A stretch of 64,000 nt of DNA from Diospyros lotus (lineage: Eukaryota > Streptophyta > Magnoliopsida > Ericales > Ebenaceae): the NCBI RefSeq assembly GCF_014633365.1, contig NC_068350.1:39547119-39611118 (forward strand). Direction: 5' to 3'. The notes under the pieces are model-generated. The model was given only the letters and a program-made list of their open reading frames with translations, searched no databases and was not told the DNA's origin. Shown here piece by piece: positions 13,701 through 23,927 of the stretch. Each line of letters begins with the position of its first letter. The first letter of the stretch is position 1. Made by a program: the position numbers and the translations under genes.

Positions 13701-16700
13701 TATCTTCTCGAATGGTCTGCCCTTTCCTACTTCTCTACCATAAAGTAACAAGCACCATTGCAGAATGCCGGAAACAGACACGGGATAAGTTGAATTGGGA
13801 AAAATAAAATGGATATTGATAAATATTTTATATAGTTTTTGTTAATAATGCCCATGGACATAGAGCTGAAAGGCATTTTTTTTTTGCTATCAACTAGAAC
13901 TTGTAGCTACTGTACTTTGGGTAAACTCACTGGGCATGTACAATGACTTACAAACTACACGCACTAGGTAATTATGCAAAATTCTGTGTGTGCTTGCCCC
14001 TCGGGAGGTTTGAACTCAGGTTGCAAAGAAGGTTACTATAGCCTCTTACCACTAGGCCAACCCTTGGGGGTGCCAAAAAGCAGTTAAAGTCTTGAAAAAG
14101 TACTCCTAGACAAATATGGAGATCCTATTCAATCTATCATAATAATAATAATATACAAAAATATTGCAAATGTACCATTGACGTTTGTGTCTATGACTTG
14201 TTCAAAAGGAAAAATAAGGTGAACCAAGTGAGGCTCCCACATTGCAGGCTGTGGGAAAGGTTAATTCTATGCAACCTTACCCTTGTTTAGCAAACGACGC
14301 TATTTCTTGACTTGAACCTGTGACCTCTAGGTCACAATGGAGCAACCTTACTGTTGCACCACAGCTCACCTTCATTGGCACTTCAGAAAGAAAAATAACA
14401 ACTATAAATTATGACACTCCTTTGGTATGTTCAACGTGTATCTAAGAGTCTCTAACCAAACATGTTATTGTATTTGTCTAGCAAGTTGGTGCACACCTTC
14501 ACATTTGCGGCATGTTTTTATTTTGCTTCCTTTGTGATAGTGACTGAATGTTTTCCGCTGCTGACTGTTGGTTATTTGCAGAGTTATAATCAGTACTCAA
14601 AAAGGTTGAGAAGATTCCGTGCAAAACAAACATTATTGCGCAATGTCAGTTCTTTTGCAGAACTCATGTTTCAGGTTTTAATGATCCTCCTTCCTTATTC
14701 TAAGAGTGGCACAAGTTATCTTATTATTTGTGGTTTATCATTATTATGTTCAAAGAATTTTTGGCCTATCACAGTATCACTTATAGAAGATTATTTTTGG
14801 TTTCTCAATTGAGCCTTTAAAGGGCTTGCTTTCTATTCCCTTGTTTCCTTGAGGATTCAAATCCCGCCCTGAAAAAACTCGTAGTTGCAGCTCTAGTTTT
14901 CCTTTAATATTGGAGTATGCATTAGCATGTTGCAGGTTTCAAGTAATCAGTTCAATTAATAAGTAAGAAAACACTATTGTATTATTAATATGTTTGTGGT
15001 GGATGGTGTAGGCAGTAGGCCTTGTCCTATATGTAGTGTTTCTTTCATCCTTTTCCAACCCCTTGGGTCTCTCTTTCTCTCTCTGTGCATTCATATTAGA
15101 AGTACATGTTATCAAGTTATAAGTTCCGAGTAAGAAGGCTAATTAAGAACCCAAAAAGGTGCACATAATACTGTTTGTGGTGGATAGTGTGTTCGCCTGT
15201 TCGATGCAGGTATTGTTTCTTTCCTTGTTCTCTTCTTTTTCTCTTTCTTGCTCTCTGTCTGTCTGTCTGTCTCATGCTATTCTTTATATTAAAACTAAAA
15301 CGTTTAAAACAGCACTAGTCATCCTACCTGATAAGAAAAAGATTCATTAGTGTTTAACTTCATGGTGATCTTTTTCTTCTTTTTTGAGATTTCAGAGTTG
15401 GAAAAATGGCTTTGATGAACATGACCGATCTTCAAGTCAAGGCAGCTCATGGTTTAGATGTGAATTTGGGCCTAAGGGTTCAAAAGGGGGATGGACTGGC
15501 GTAAACGGATCCAATTCTACTGGTAGAAGTAAGTTCGTTTTTATTTTGTAGATTAGGCACCAAACTTCCAACTTATTCTTAACATATCCTCTGGGACTAG
15601 ATGCAAAAACTTCCATTGAATATTACAGGAAATGGGATGATTACTACATTTTTGGTTAATTCATTAAGAGAGTAGGGGTAGGATTACATTGGACAGTCCT
15701 AAGCTTGCATGCAGTTTATATAGTTAATATTCTTATAATTAATTTTGGATATCATTCTCCTATTTAACCATATTATGCATGGAACTCTTGCTTCCTATGG
15801 ACACGTCCTCAAGGTCAACACACTGATATGGTTACTAAACACTGTTAAGAGGACACATGCGGCACTTCTTGGACATTTATCAGACCTGTGTTCCAGCACG
15901 ACCTATTTATCAATTAATAGTTAAAGTCCCTATGCTGAGGACATGCTATTGCTATGCGGGGGATGAGCATGTTCCAAAATAGGAGAAGCTCTAAGGATGT
16001 TTTGGGATTGGAATGCAAATTTGAGAACTTCCTGGGGTTATATGAGATAACAAAAGGTAAATAGAATAATTAAAAAGAGTTATTTTTATTCCGTAACCTG
16101 CTGCTGGATTGAGTGAGATTGAATTGAACCTCTCCTACATTTGAGCCAAATTTTACGTCATGATGCAGCATAAGTTCATTTGCCAGCAGAAGCTAGACTG
16201 AGAAGAATATGACAGTGAAATCCTGATACCGATTAGCAGCAGTGCTTTATTCTCGGACTCTTTTTCTTGTTTCCTGCTTTGTTCTGTTTTCACTGTCTTC
16301 TTTGTTGTTTCCATTTGACTAACTGCCTATTTAGCGAAGTGACACTTCTTTTTGTTCTGTTCTCTTTCTATTTTCTTTTATGTGCACATAGTTTTCTTAT
16401 AGCATGCCATTGTCATATGAATCGTGTGTTTCATGTTCAAGATATGGAAAATTATAATTTTTTTTTTTGTTTTTGATATATATTATTCTCATTATAGTTG
16501 TATGGAATCTTCATCCATACATGAAAAAATATGTCTTTTTCATGTTCCTAGCATGCTCTGTCCTGCATTTCTTGAGGATCTGCATAGCCCTATGTCTGTC
16601 TTGTGTCATACCATAGTGTTTCTGTGTCCCTGCTTCTTAGATTACAATTTTGTTTCTTGATTGTTTCTAGCTAGATGGGGATTGTTTCTAGCTAAGGACA

Positions 16701-17390
16701 TTCTCACCGGGGCTTTGCTCGAATTCATCTACTTATTTTTTCTATTTAATTCATGTCAGGAGCTCCCCGCTTCTGTGAAGATGACGATGACACAGAGACC
16801 ATTTTTCGATCTGGATTTGGTGGGAACAGATACTTCTATTGGTCCTTTATTGATGAAGAAGAAGAATTCCCCCGGTGGAGGAACTCATCAGGCTACTCCA
16901 ATAACCACAGAAACTCCTGGAACTGGAGATATCAAGATGAAGAGGATTATGACTCCTCCACAGAGTCTGACAGTTCTGGGCCAGATACAGTGTCAGATCG
17001 GCTGGCCCTAGGATTGCGTGCTTCTGGTCCTTTAAAGATGGAAGATGTTAAGAATGCGTGAGTTCGGTTGAACTTTTCCCTTTCCTAGCTTTGTTATCGA
17101 TTGCCTTCTAATACCCCCTTTTCAGATATCGGGCATGTGCGATGAAATGGCATCCAGATCGTCACCATGGCTCATCCAAGGTATGACTTGCACAATCAGT
17201 AACGCAGGGCTGAGATCTGTCAACCATTATATTGAAATCTGAATGCAACTGTGATCGACGTGTGCGTACTGTTTGTTTGTTTGATAGATTAACAGCTTGC
17301 TGTCTGCATCGACAGGCTGTTGCCGAGGAAAAATTTAAGGAATGCAGCGCAGCATATCAATCGTTATGCGATAAGCTGGCTCCGAATTGA
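10703..17390 (+). CDS. Small DnaJ (J-domain) protein, seven exons, possibly organellar
   Basis: A co-chaperone-type protein of 267 residues. J domains stimulate the ATPase of Hsp70. Exons: 10703-10822, 11420-11449 (30-nt microexon), 14582-14674, 15396-15528, 16760-17057, 17126-17180 and 17316-17390. All junctions are GT-AG and keep frame. The first donor is GTCTGT; the stronger-looking GTAAAC at 10846 would break the frame. The N-terminus is basic, Ser-rich and poor in acidic residues (an organelle-presequence look, inference). A basic stretch (about 55-75) and an acidic patch EDDDD (from about 130) follow. The J domain is at the extreme C-terminus (about 208-263), with the HPD motif at 234-236 in AMKWHPDRH. 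The Gly/Phe linker and zinc-finger parts of full DnaJ are absent. The specific partner is unknown. The microexon is the least certain part. Confidence 0.85.
11648..11805 (+). mobile_element. tRNA-derived SINE (Au-like) in DnaJ intron 2
   Basis: Contains the pol III B-box-type GGTTCAAGTCA and the family-typical stretches TGACCTGGAGGTCACAGG and GGTAAGGCTATGTGCAAT, ending CACTGGGTTCACCTTTT. This layout resembles the plant Au SINE. The same family appears reversed at 14231-14371 and 34375-34540. The left end is approximate. Confidence 0.7.
11806..13924. other. Interior of DnaJ intron 2, no supported gene
   Basis: Only short ORFs without family resemblance. There is a TTC-rich microsatellite with a T run at about 12040-12075. 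A low-AT stretch at 12270-13010 could be an old element relic, but I recognise no domain. Confidence 0.5.
13925..14070 (-). mobile_element. tRNA-derived SINE, reverse orientation
   Basis: Read on the minus strand it starts CCCCCAAGGGTTGGCCTAG and contains an A-box (TGGCCTAGTGGTAAG) and a B-box (GAGTTCAAACC) about 30 bases apart, as in tRNA-derived SINEs. The poorly defined 3' end lies near 13925. It is a different family from the Au-like copy next to it. Confidence 0.65.
14231..14371 (-). mobile_element. tRNA-derived SINE (Au-like), reverse orientation
   Basis: The minus strand reads GTGAGCTGTGGTGCAAC, then TGACCTAGAGGTCACAGG, GGTTCAAGTCA and GGGTAAGGTTGCATAG. This matches the copy at 11648-11805 block by block. 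It lies in intron 2 of the DnaJ gene. Confidence 0.7.
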
Positions 17391-19252
17391 AGATACTGCT
17401 CGGCATAGTGATCTGAATCGTAAATCCGGTCATCTTAGTTCCTCCAGAGGGTTAAATTATGTGCTGATCAATCTAGTTTAGGGAAATAATGCAGAGTTTG
17501 CACATTTCATTCGGCTGCCATGCTAAGATGGCAATTATATGTAACTCTGAGCTTGCAAGATGCAGCTCTTCTCTTAGATAAGCATTTACCAATTATACGA
17601 AAACTGGACCGGGCCGAACCGACCTAGTGTAGTCGAGCAAATTGGTAACCGGTCCAGAAACCAGTTCGGTTCGAACCAGAAGACAGGATCTTCTTTTAGG
17701 CAGGTATTTACAATTCTTGAGGATGTACAAGTGTGATAGTTATTTGTTGGCTATGCCATTGTTTGATCCCACATACATTGTTACTTTTTTACAAGGAGGC
17801 ACCTGATTTCTCTTATGTTAAACAATTGACCAAATTCATATTTTACCCCCTATATTTTCATGTTTTTTTCTGTGTTTACTCGATTTTTTTATTATTTTAA
17901 TTATATTTTAAAATTAATTTAATTCATGTACTTTAACATTTTTTTACATGATAATTTAAATTTTTTTTTGTTTCGATTATCTTATTGTATTTGTATTTTT
18001 AATTTAATTTAACTCTTATTTTTTAATGTGAAAAAAAATAATTTAATTTAACTCTTATTTTTTAATGTGAAAAAAAAAAGTAAAGTGATTGAGTCAATTT
18101 AAATTTTTATTTTTTTATACATTAAAATATAATAGTTAAATTGATTTAAAAATTGTAGATGTATGGGTGTAATTGAAATGATAAAAAATTTAGGTTAATA
18201 TACTAAAAAAATGTAAAAGTACAAGAATTAAATTGATTTGAGAATGTAAGTATAGGAGTGTAATTAAATCAATAAAAAGTTCAAGTGAAAAAAAACAAAC
18301 ATAGAAAGACAAAAATATAGATTTGATTTTGAATAATTTCTTTTAAGTTGTATTATTAATGATAATGTTCAAATTAAAAAGAAAGAAAACAATAAGATTA
18401 GGTTGAATTTTCTTTACTATTTTTAAGTCATTTTTAGTTTTTAATTTTCTAAAATAATGAAAAAACGTTATTTTTACTGTTTTTAAAAATATATTTTTGA
18501 AAAAAAAAAATTATAAAGAAAACTCAAAATAACAAAAAATTATTTTGAGTGTTTTCATGCAAAACAAACTCTAAACTCAAAACACATTTATTTATTTATA
18601 TTTTATTATTGTAATGGAAAAAAATATTACAAAATTCATTAACTTTAAAATGTATATATATTTTTAATAATATATTAACATTAAATATTTCTGAATAATC
18701 AAATTTATTGAATAAGATATAATTAAAAAATTATTTTCAAAATTTAAAGGAGAACGTGTTTTCTAATTTTCTATTTTGAAAAATAATTTTTCAAAATGAT
18801 AAAGAGAACGCATTTTCAATTTTTTAAAAACAGATTATCAAAATATAAAATTAAAAATAAATTCAAAACTCAAAACTAAAAATTAAAAAGTAAAGAGAAC
18901 ACAACCTTAGTTGTTGAGATTTAAAGGTTTGTAAATGTTTCTCGAAGATAGTTGAAACATCTCCCGCAAATAAACGAGAGAATTAAAATGCGGGTTAAAA
19001 TCTAACTAGATTTAATGTTGTTTGAAAGTAACTAATTAATATATGTTAAATGTGTGAAGCATGTTACAAACTGATGGCTAAGTGTGAGAAATGAAGCTGA
19101 AAAATGGGAAATTATTACAATTAATTATGGGGGTTTGTAGATCTCTTGATAATATTAATTGCTTAATTAGCATAGGGATTAATTAGTCCATTCTTAGCCT
19201 AATTAAGCTTAATTCCTAAATAAACAAAATATGTTTCCTAATTTCTTTACAT
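17391..19252. other. 3' region of DnaJ gene and AT-rich intergenic DNA
   Basis: The first 200 bases are probably the DnaJ 3' UTR. A short block rich in CCGGTCC and GGTTCGAACC motifs lies at 17605-17690. Then comes a fold-back-like AT-rich segment (17835-18335) containing a 39-bp tandem duplication. No gene is supported. Confidence 0.55.
17835..18335. repeat. Imperfect fold-back MITE-like segment with a 39-bp tandem duplication
   Basis: Left-arm blocks such as CATATTTTACCCCCTATA and TTTTTATTATTTTAATTA pair imperfectly with GTAATTAAATCAATAAAAAG and ATATAGATTTGA on the right. Inside, a 39-bp unit (18001-18039) is repeated almost exactly at 18040-18078, which indicates a recent local duplication. 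Confidence 0.5.
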
Positions 19253-19260
19253 TTTATAAG
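19253..19260 (+). promoter_or_regulatory. Candidate TATA box of the TBL gene
   Basis: TTTATAAG lies 42-49 bases before the ATG at 19302. If used, the leader would be very short (about 15-20 bases), which makes the assignment uncertain. Confidence 0.35.
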
Positions 19261-19301
19261 CACCCAACTGGGCATATTTTCATGCCTCAAGTCTCACTCA
19301 A

Positions 19302-22219
19302 ATGAAGGCCAACATCTCAAGCCTCAGCAGTGGCTACAACACCCCGCTAAACCGCTGCAAAAATGCAGCCCTCTTGGCTGTTCTAATCTTGGTTCTTGCC
19401 GCCATCAGTCGGTTCGATCGTCATCACCTGCCCGACGACTTGCCATTCTTGTCGTGGTTCTGGGACACCAACGTTAATACCTCAGTTCTTGTCGATCAAG
19501 ACACTGAATTGTCATACTCGACGTTGTCGGATGATGCGATCGATTCCGATGGTAATGCGATGAGCAGAGGATCAGAGCCCAAATGTGACATATTTAGAGG
19601 GACATGGGTGCCGGACTCAGAAGGGCGGCCTTATTATGGGAACAAAGGTGGGTGTGAGATTTCTGAAGGGGAGGATTGTATGAAGTTTGGGAGGCCGGAC
19701 AGTGAGTACATGAAGTGGAGGTGGCGGCCGGATGGCTGCGAGCTGCCGCGGTTCGATGCGGCGGCGTTCTTGGAGCTTGTTAGAGGCAAGTCCATGGCGT
19801 TCATTGGGGACTCACTGGCAAGGAACCACATGCAGTCACTGGGATGCATGTTGAGCGCTGTAAGTACAACCCCCTAAACTTATTCTAAATGTATCCCTAA
19901 ATCGTGCAAAATCGCTCACTAAAATACTTACCCAGCGTGGCAATTGACGCATAAATAGTACGCATTTGTTGGGAGAGTGACATGAATAAAAATTTACATA
20001 CCTGAATTTTTTATACTTTTTCACATTTACTCCTATTTTATACTTTTTCATAGATTCGAGACATATTTTATAGCATTTTCTCATATCGTTCTCTCTCCAT
20101 CTTTCTCTCTCTTACATCTATTTTCAATTTGAAAACGCTCACTAATACTTTTTCATAGATTCAAGATCTCAAAAAATAAGCGATCAATTATACTCTAATA
20201 GAATTTTGCCTCATTAATTGCTAATGTAACAAACGACGATGTCAAGTCAGCAAAATTTTCTAACATATTTATCACGTTAGTGTAAGTGTTGAACATGCCA
20301 ATCAACACTTACACTAAAAATGGAGTGTTTTTGCATAGTTGAGTGGAACATTTGAAACAATAAAAATTTTAAGGTTAAAAAAAATCGTAAAATTTAGGGG
20401 CAAAATTATACTTTAGCCAATATATATAAACATATATATATATATGTATATATTTGAAATTTGTACGTCTTACTCAATTTCAAATTTGTTCCTCCCTCAG
20501 GTGGCGCGACCAGTGAACCAGTCAGATCCAGAAGATCAAAGACTCAGGCGATGGTTCTACGCCGATTACAACTTCACATTACAACTCATGTCAAGCACTC
20601 ATCTAATCACCTCTCGATCCGTAGAAATCCTGTCCGTGAAACCCATTCACCTCTACTTGGATGAAGCCGATGAGATCTGGGCGACGAGAGTGGAGAGCTT
20701 CGACTACTTGATCATCTCCGCCGGCCACTGGTTCTCCAGGCCGTTGATCTACCACGAGAACCAAAAGATCACCGGCTGCCACATGTGTCGCCACCGGAAC
20801 ACGACGGAACTTACTCGATTCTACGGCTATCGACAAGCCTTCCAGACTGTTTTCAGCAAACTTCTCGATTTGCGAAGCTTCAAAGGGACTGTGTTCTTGA
20901 GAACGATCTCGCCGACGCATTTCGAGGTGGAGCAGATGGAGGGGAGAGGGAATTGCGCGAGAACGAGGCCGTTTACAAAGCGCGAACTGAAGTTTGATTG
21001 GTACTTTCGAATTACTATTCACCATCTCATTTAAAAATTTAAGTGAATTAAATGACTCGACTAAATAAATAATGATATTTGGTTGTATTAGGCGAGCTAA
21101 CTAAAAATTACCATAGTAGTGTTTATTAAAATAAGTAAATTAAAGTTATATAAAAATAATTTATTTATAAAATTTAAGATAATTTATTTAAAATAAATAA
21201 ATAAATTTATTTGAAAAGTTTAAGATAAGAAATCACATGACTTTTTTTTAGATAAATTTAACAAATATAATAAAAAATATCTTTATCTGAAATTTTTTTT
21301 ATATCTCATTTTTTTTATCAATATTTTGATTAACAAACACTATTTAAATAAATTTATCTTTCTACCCCAAGAAAGAGCACAGAGGGAAATTCACTAGGCC
21401 CGACCACCTAGTCGGCCTACTTGGTGGGGTACCAAAAATTATAATTCAACACCTTACTATTTTTATGGTCAAATTTATATTTTTGTTCCTAAATTTTTAC
21501 GTTTTTCATGTGATCATTTAAACTTTTAGTTGTTTGGATTACAGCTTCTTGCACCTATATTTTCGAATCAATTTAATCATTATACTTTTTAATATTTTGA
21601 TTACTCTTATATTTGCATTTTTGAGTTAATTTAACACTTTTATTTTGATATAAATAGAGTGTGACGTGTATTTTATTATCTCACTTTACTTTTTTTTTAC
21701 ACATGAAAATACATGTATTAAATTAAATAAAATATATAGATCTAGCAATGTAATTAAAATAAAGAAAAGTTTAAGTTTACACATAAAAAGAATTAAAGTA
21801 TATAAATTAAATTAATATTTAAAGATATAGATTAAAAAATATAATTAAAATAATAAAAAAATTAAATAACCACCCAATATCAATTTGGCCTTGTTTTTGT
21901 TCTCACCATATTAAATTTAAATATTAATTTCATTTTTTATATTATTATATTTACTCGGAATAGGTATCTTTCCATGTATTACGTGACGGAGGTGGAGTTG
22001 TTGAAAGAAGCGCAAAGAGAGGTGAAGGGGAGGGAACTGAAGCTGAGGCTGCTGGATGTGACGGAGGCGATGAGGTTGAGGCCGGACGGCCATCCGAACG
22101 TTTACGGCCAGTCGCCGGAGAAGAAGAAGAGCTCGGCTGATTGCCTGCACTGGTGCTTGCCCGGCGCCATTGATACTTGGAACGAGCTTCTGCTGCAGAT
22201 GCTCAAGACAGATCGGTGA
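19302..22219 (+). CDS. TBL: Trichome birefringence-like (TBL) putative cell-wall polysaccharide O-acetyltransferase
   Basis: TBL proteins are Golgi type II membrane proteins, and characterised members O-acetylate xylan, mannan, pectin or xyloglucan. Exons are 19302-19859, 20501-21000 and 21964-22219, giving 437 residues. Intron phases are 0 and 2 and the splice sites are GT-AG. A short cytoplasmic tail is followed by a membrane anchor at about 22-36. The TBL domain starts at [11 protein letters not shown]. The catalytic GDS motif is at 169-171 ([11 protein letters not shown]) and the second motif DCLHWC, carrying the DxxH Asp and His, is at 412-417. Conserved Cys residues and the RRWF and ISAGHWF blocks are present. 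Both catalytic motifs are intact, so the enzyme should be active. Acceptor and substrate cannot be read from the sequence. Intron 2 (21001-21963) holds a fold-back MITE-like segment. Confidence 0.93.
20277..20317. repeat. Perfect 16-bp inverted repeat in TBL intron 1
   Basis: TTAGTGTAAGTGTTGA (20277-20292) and its exact reverse complement (20302-20317) flank a 9-base loop. It sits in an AT-rich intron of 641 bp that otherwise looks like an old MITE. Confidence 0.8.
21460..21890. repeat. Imperfect fold-back MITE-like segment in TBL intron 2
   Basis: The left arm runs GGTCAAATTTATATTTTTGT, then TTAAACTTTTAGTTGTTTGGATTAC. The right arm AATTAAAATAATAAAAAAATTAAATAACCAC pairs with it loosely. The style matches the segments at 9535-9835 and 17835-18335, so these are probably members of one degenerate MITE group. 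Confidence 0.45.
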
Positions 22220-22369
22220 AGCTGAAAGGTGATCGGTTTTGATTATAAGAGGATTAAACTCAGTATTGTTGCAGATGAAATTCACTTTCAGGTCGTTCAT
22301 GTCACTGACTTAGTGCACAATTTTAGCAGCAATTAATGTTTGTTTAATCAAATTTGATTATTCCACTTA

Positions 22370-22618
22370 GGCCTTGTTTGGTGTCGTTGTGAAAACAGTG
22401 TTAATTGTAACTGAGTGTATTTGTGCTTATTAATTCTAAAAGCAACTAATAAGTATTTGATTAACGATTTATTGTTGTGGGGGTAAATATATAAAATGAC
22501 AAAATTATAATATGATCTTTGACGGGTCTCACTAAAAAGTTGTCGTATTTTTTTTTTTTTTTATCTTTTTTAAAAAATAACTTAATCAAAAAATAACACA
22601 ACAATACCAAACAGACCC
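22370..22618. mobile_element. Tourist-like (PIF/Harbinger) MITE, 249 bp
   Basis: The left end GGCCTTGTTTGG and the right end, which reads GGGTCTGTTTGG on the other strand, form the inverted repeat. The flanking trinucleotide TTA is duplicated (22367-22369 and 22619-22621). That duplication and end sequence are characteristic of Tourist/PIF-Harbinger MITEs. It has no coding capacity and lies 150 bases downstream of the TBL stop. Confidence 0.75.
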
Positions 22619-22621
22619 TTA

Positions 22622-23900
22622 AACTTTAAAAATGTATTATGATGTAGTCCATTTGATGCTTTTAAGGCTTAAAAATATATAAGTACAGGCATCAACTGTT
22701 GGAAATGTCTCGAAGGCACTGTGACGTTTCTGTTTTCGAAACACAAAAAAATATTTTTAGACTATTTCAACAATTTTAAAAAGTTTTTGAAACTGTTTCA
22801 TAATATTAGAAAAATATTTAAAAACGTCTTTCTATCCAAGGTTAGAGACGATTTTTTTTATTTTCTAACTCAAATTTTTTTATTTTTTTAGGATTTAGTT
22901 TTGGAATTTGTTTGAATCCATTATGGAATTTATATTTATTTTTAAATTAAATAACTATTTTTATATTAAAAATTATATTTATAAAAATATCCTTATATTT
23001 TTTTATTCAGGTGTTTTCTCACCTTCTTAATTCTTAATTTTTTTAAAAAATATTATTTTTCTATTTTCGTTTTATATCATATCCATTTCTTGTTTCTAAT
23101 TTCGTGCAACCTATCTATCAAATCAATTGAGTAAGACTCCACCTAAAAGATAATAACAGCAACCCTAATAAATTGTCTCACTTATACTTCTACAATACGA
23201 ATTTGAAGTTATTTATTTGCAACATTACTTGAGCTATTATTGGGATTGATTGATATTAATTTCAAGAACGAATCCAAGAATTTAGAACACATGGATTGGA
23301 AATTAGGAACGTTGTGTATGAATGTGAAAGAAGAGATAAAGAATGTGAAGAATTTGATAGATTTGAGTATTAGGTCATTTTGAAAAGTTTTTATTTGAGA
23401 GAAATAATGAGATTGATTTAAGATAACATATTTGAATTAAGATTTGAGGAAATATGGACTGACAATTTAAAAATTAAAAAAAAAAAATTTACATGGATCT
23501 GGGTTGAGGGTTAAAGCCTAGTCCGATTCCCCAAATTCGTCTATATTTTACTTAATTTTTTTTATAATTTTACCTAAAAAACTATACCAAATTTTATATT
23601 GATTTCTAGTAATTGTCGACCAAACGCATACGATCCGCGTGCAGTTAGAGGTTTGATGGGTTATAATTTTTACTTAAATTCTTCAGGAGTTTAAGTGTAA
23701 TTTATTCTTATTATTTTTCTATTGTTAGGGTGATAATTGGCACTGAGTCATAGTCCAGGGGCGTCTGTGCAATTACCTCTATTTTATGGTAGACAGCAGC
23801 ACCACCTGGCCATGAACCACGCGACCCTCTTTGTCCTCATCGCGTGATGGCTATGCGATCAATCCTCTGATTTCTCGAATCTTTAGCGGATTTTGTATAT
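22622..23900. other. Intergenic DNA between TBL and NUDT23
   Basis: AT-rich, without a supported gene. A stretch at 22710-23115 with GTTTCTGTTTTCGAAAC and TTTCGTGCAACC may be a diverged relative of the small hAT-like MITE at 39325-39489, but its ends could not be fixed. The NUDT23 promoter must lie in the last few hundred bases, with no clear TATA box. Confidence 0.5.
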
Positions 23901-23927
23901 ATCGGGTGTACATTGTACAGAAACATA

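Noticed and set aside
13925..14070. A tRNA gene on the minus strand (A and B boxes)
   Set aside because: No cloverleaf with an acceptor stem can be formed. The flanking sequence matches SINE structure.
16267..16660. Phe/Cys-rich short frames in DnaJ intron 4
   Set aside because: T-rich intron sequence encodes Phe, Leu and Cys by composition. There is no domain.
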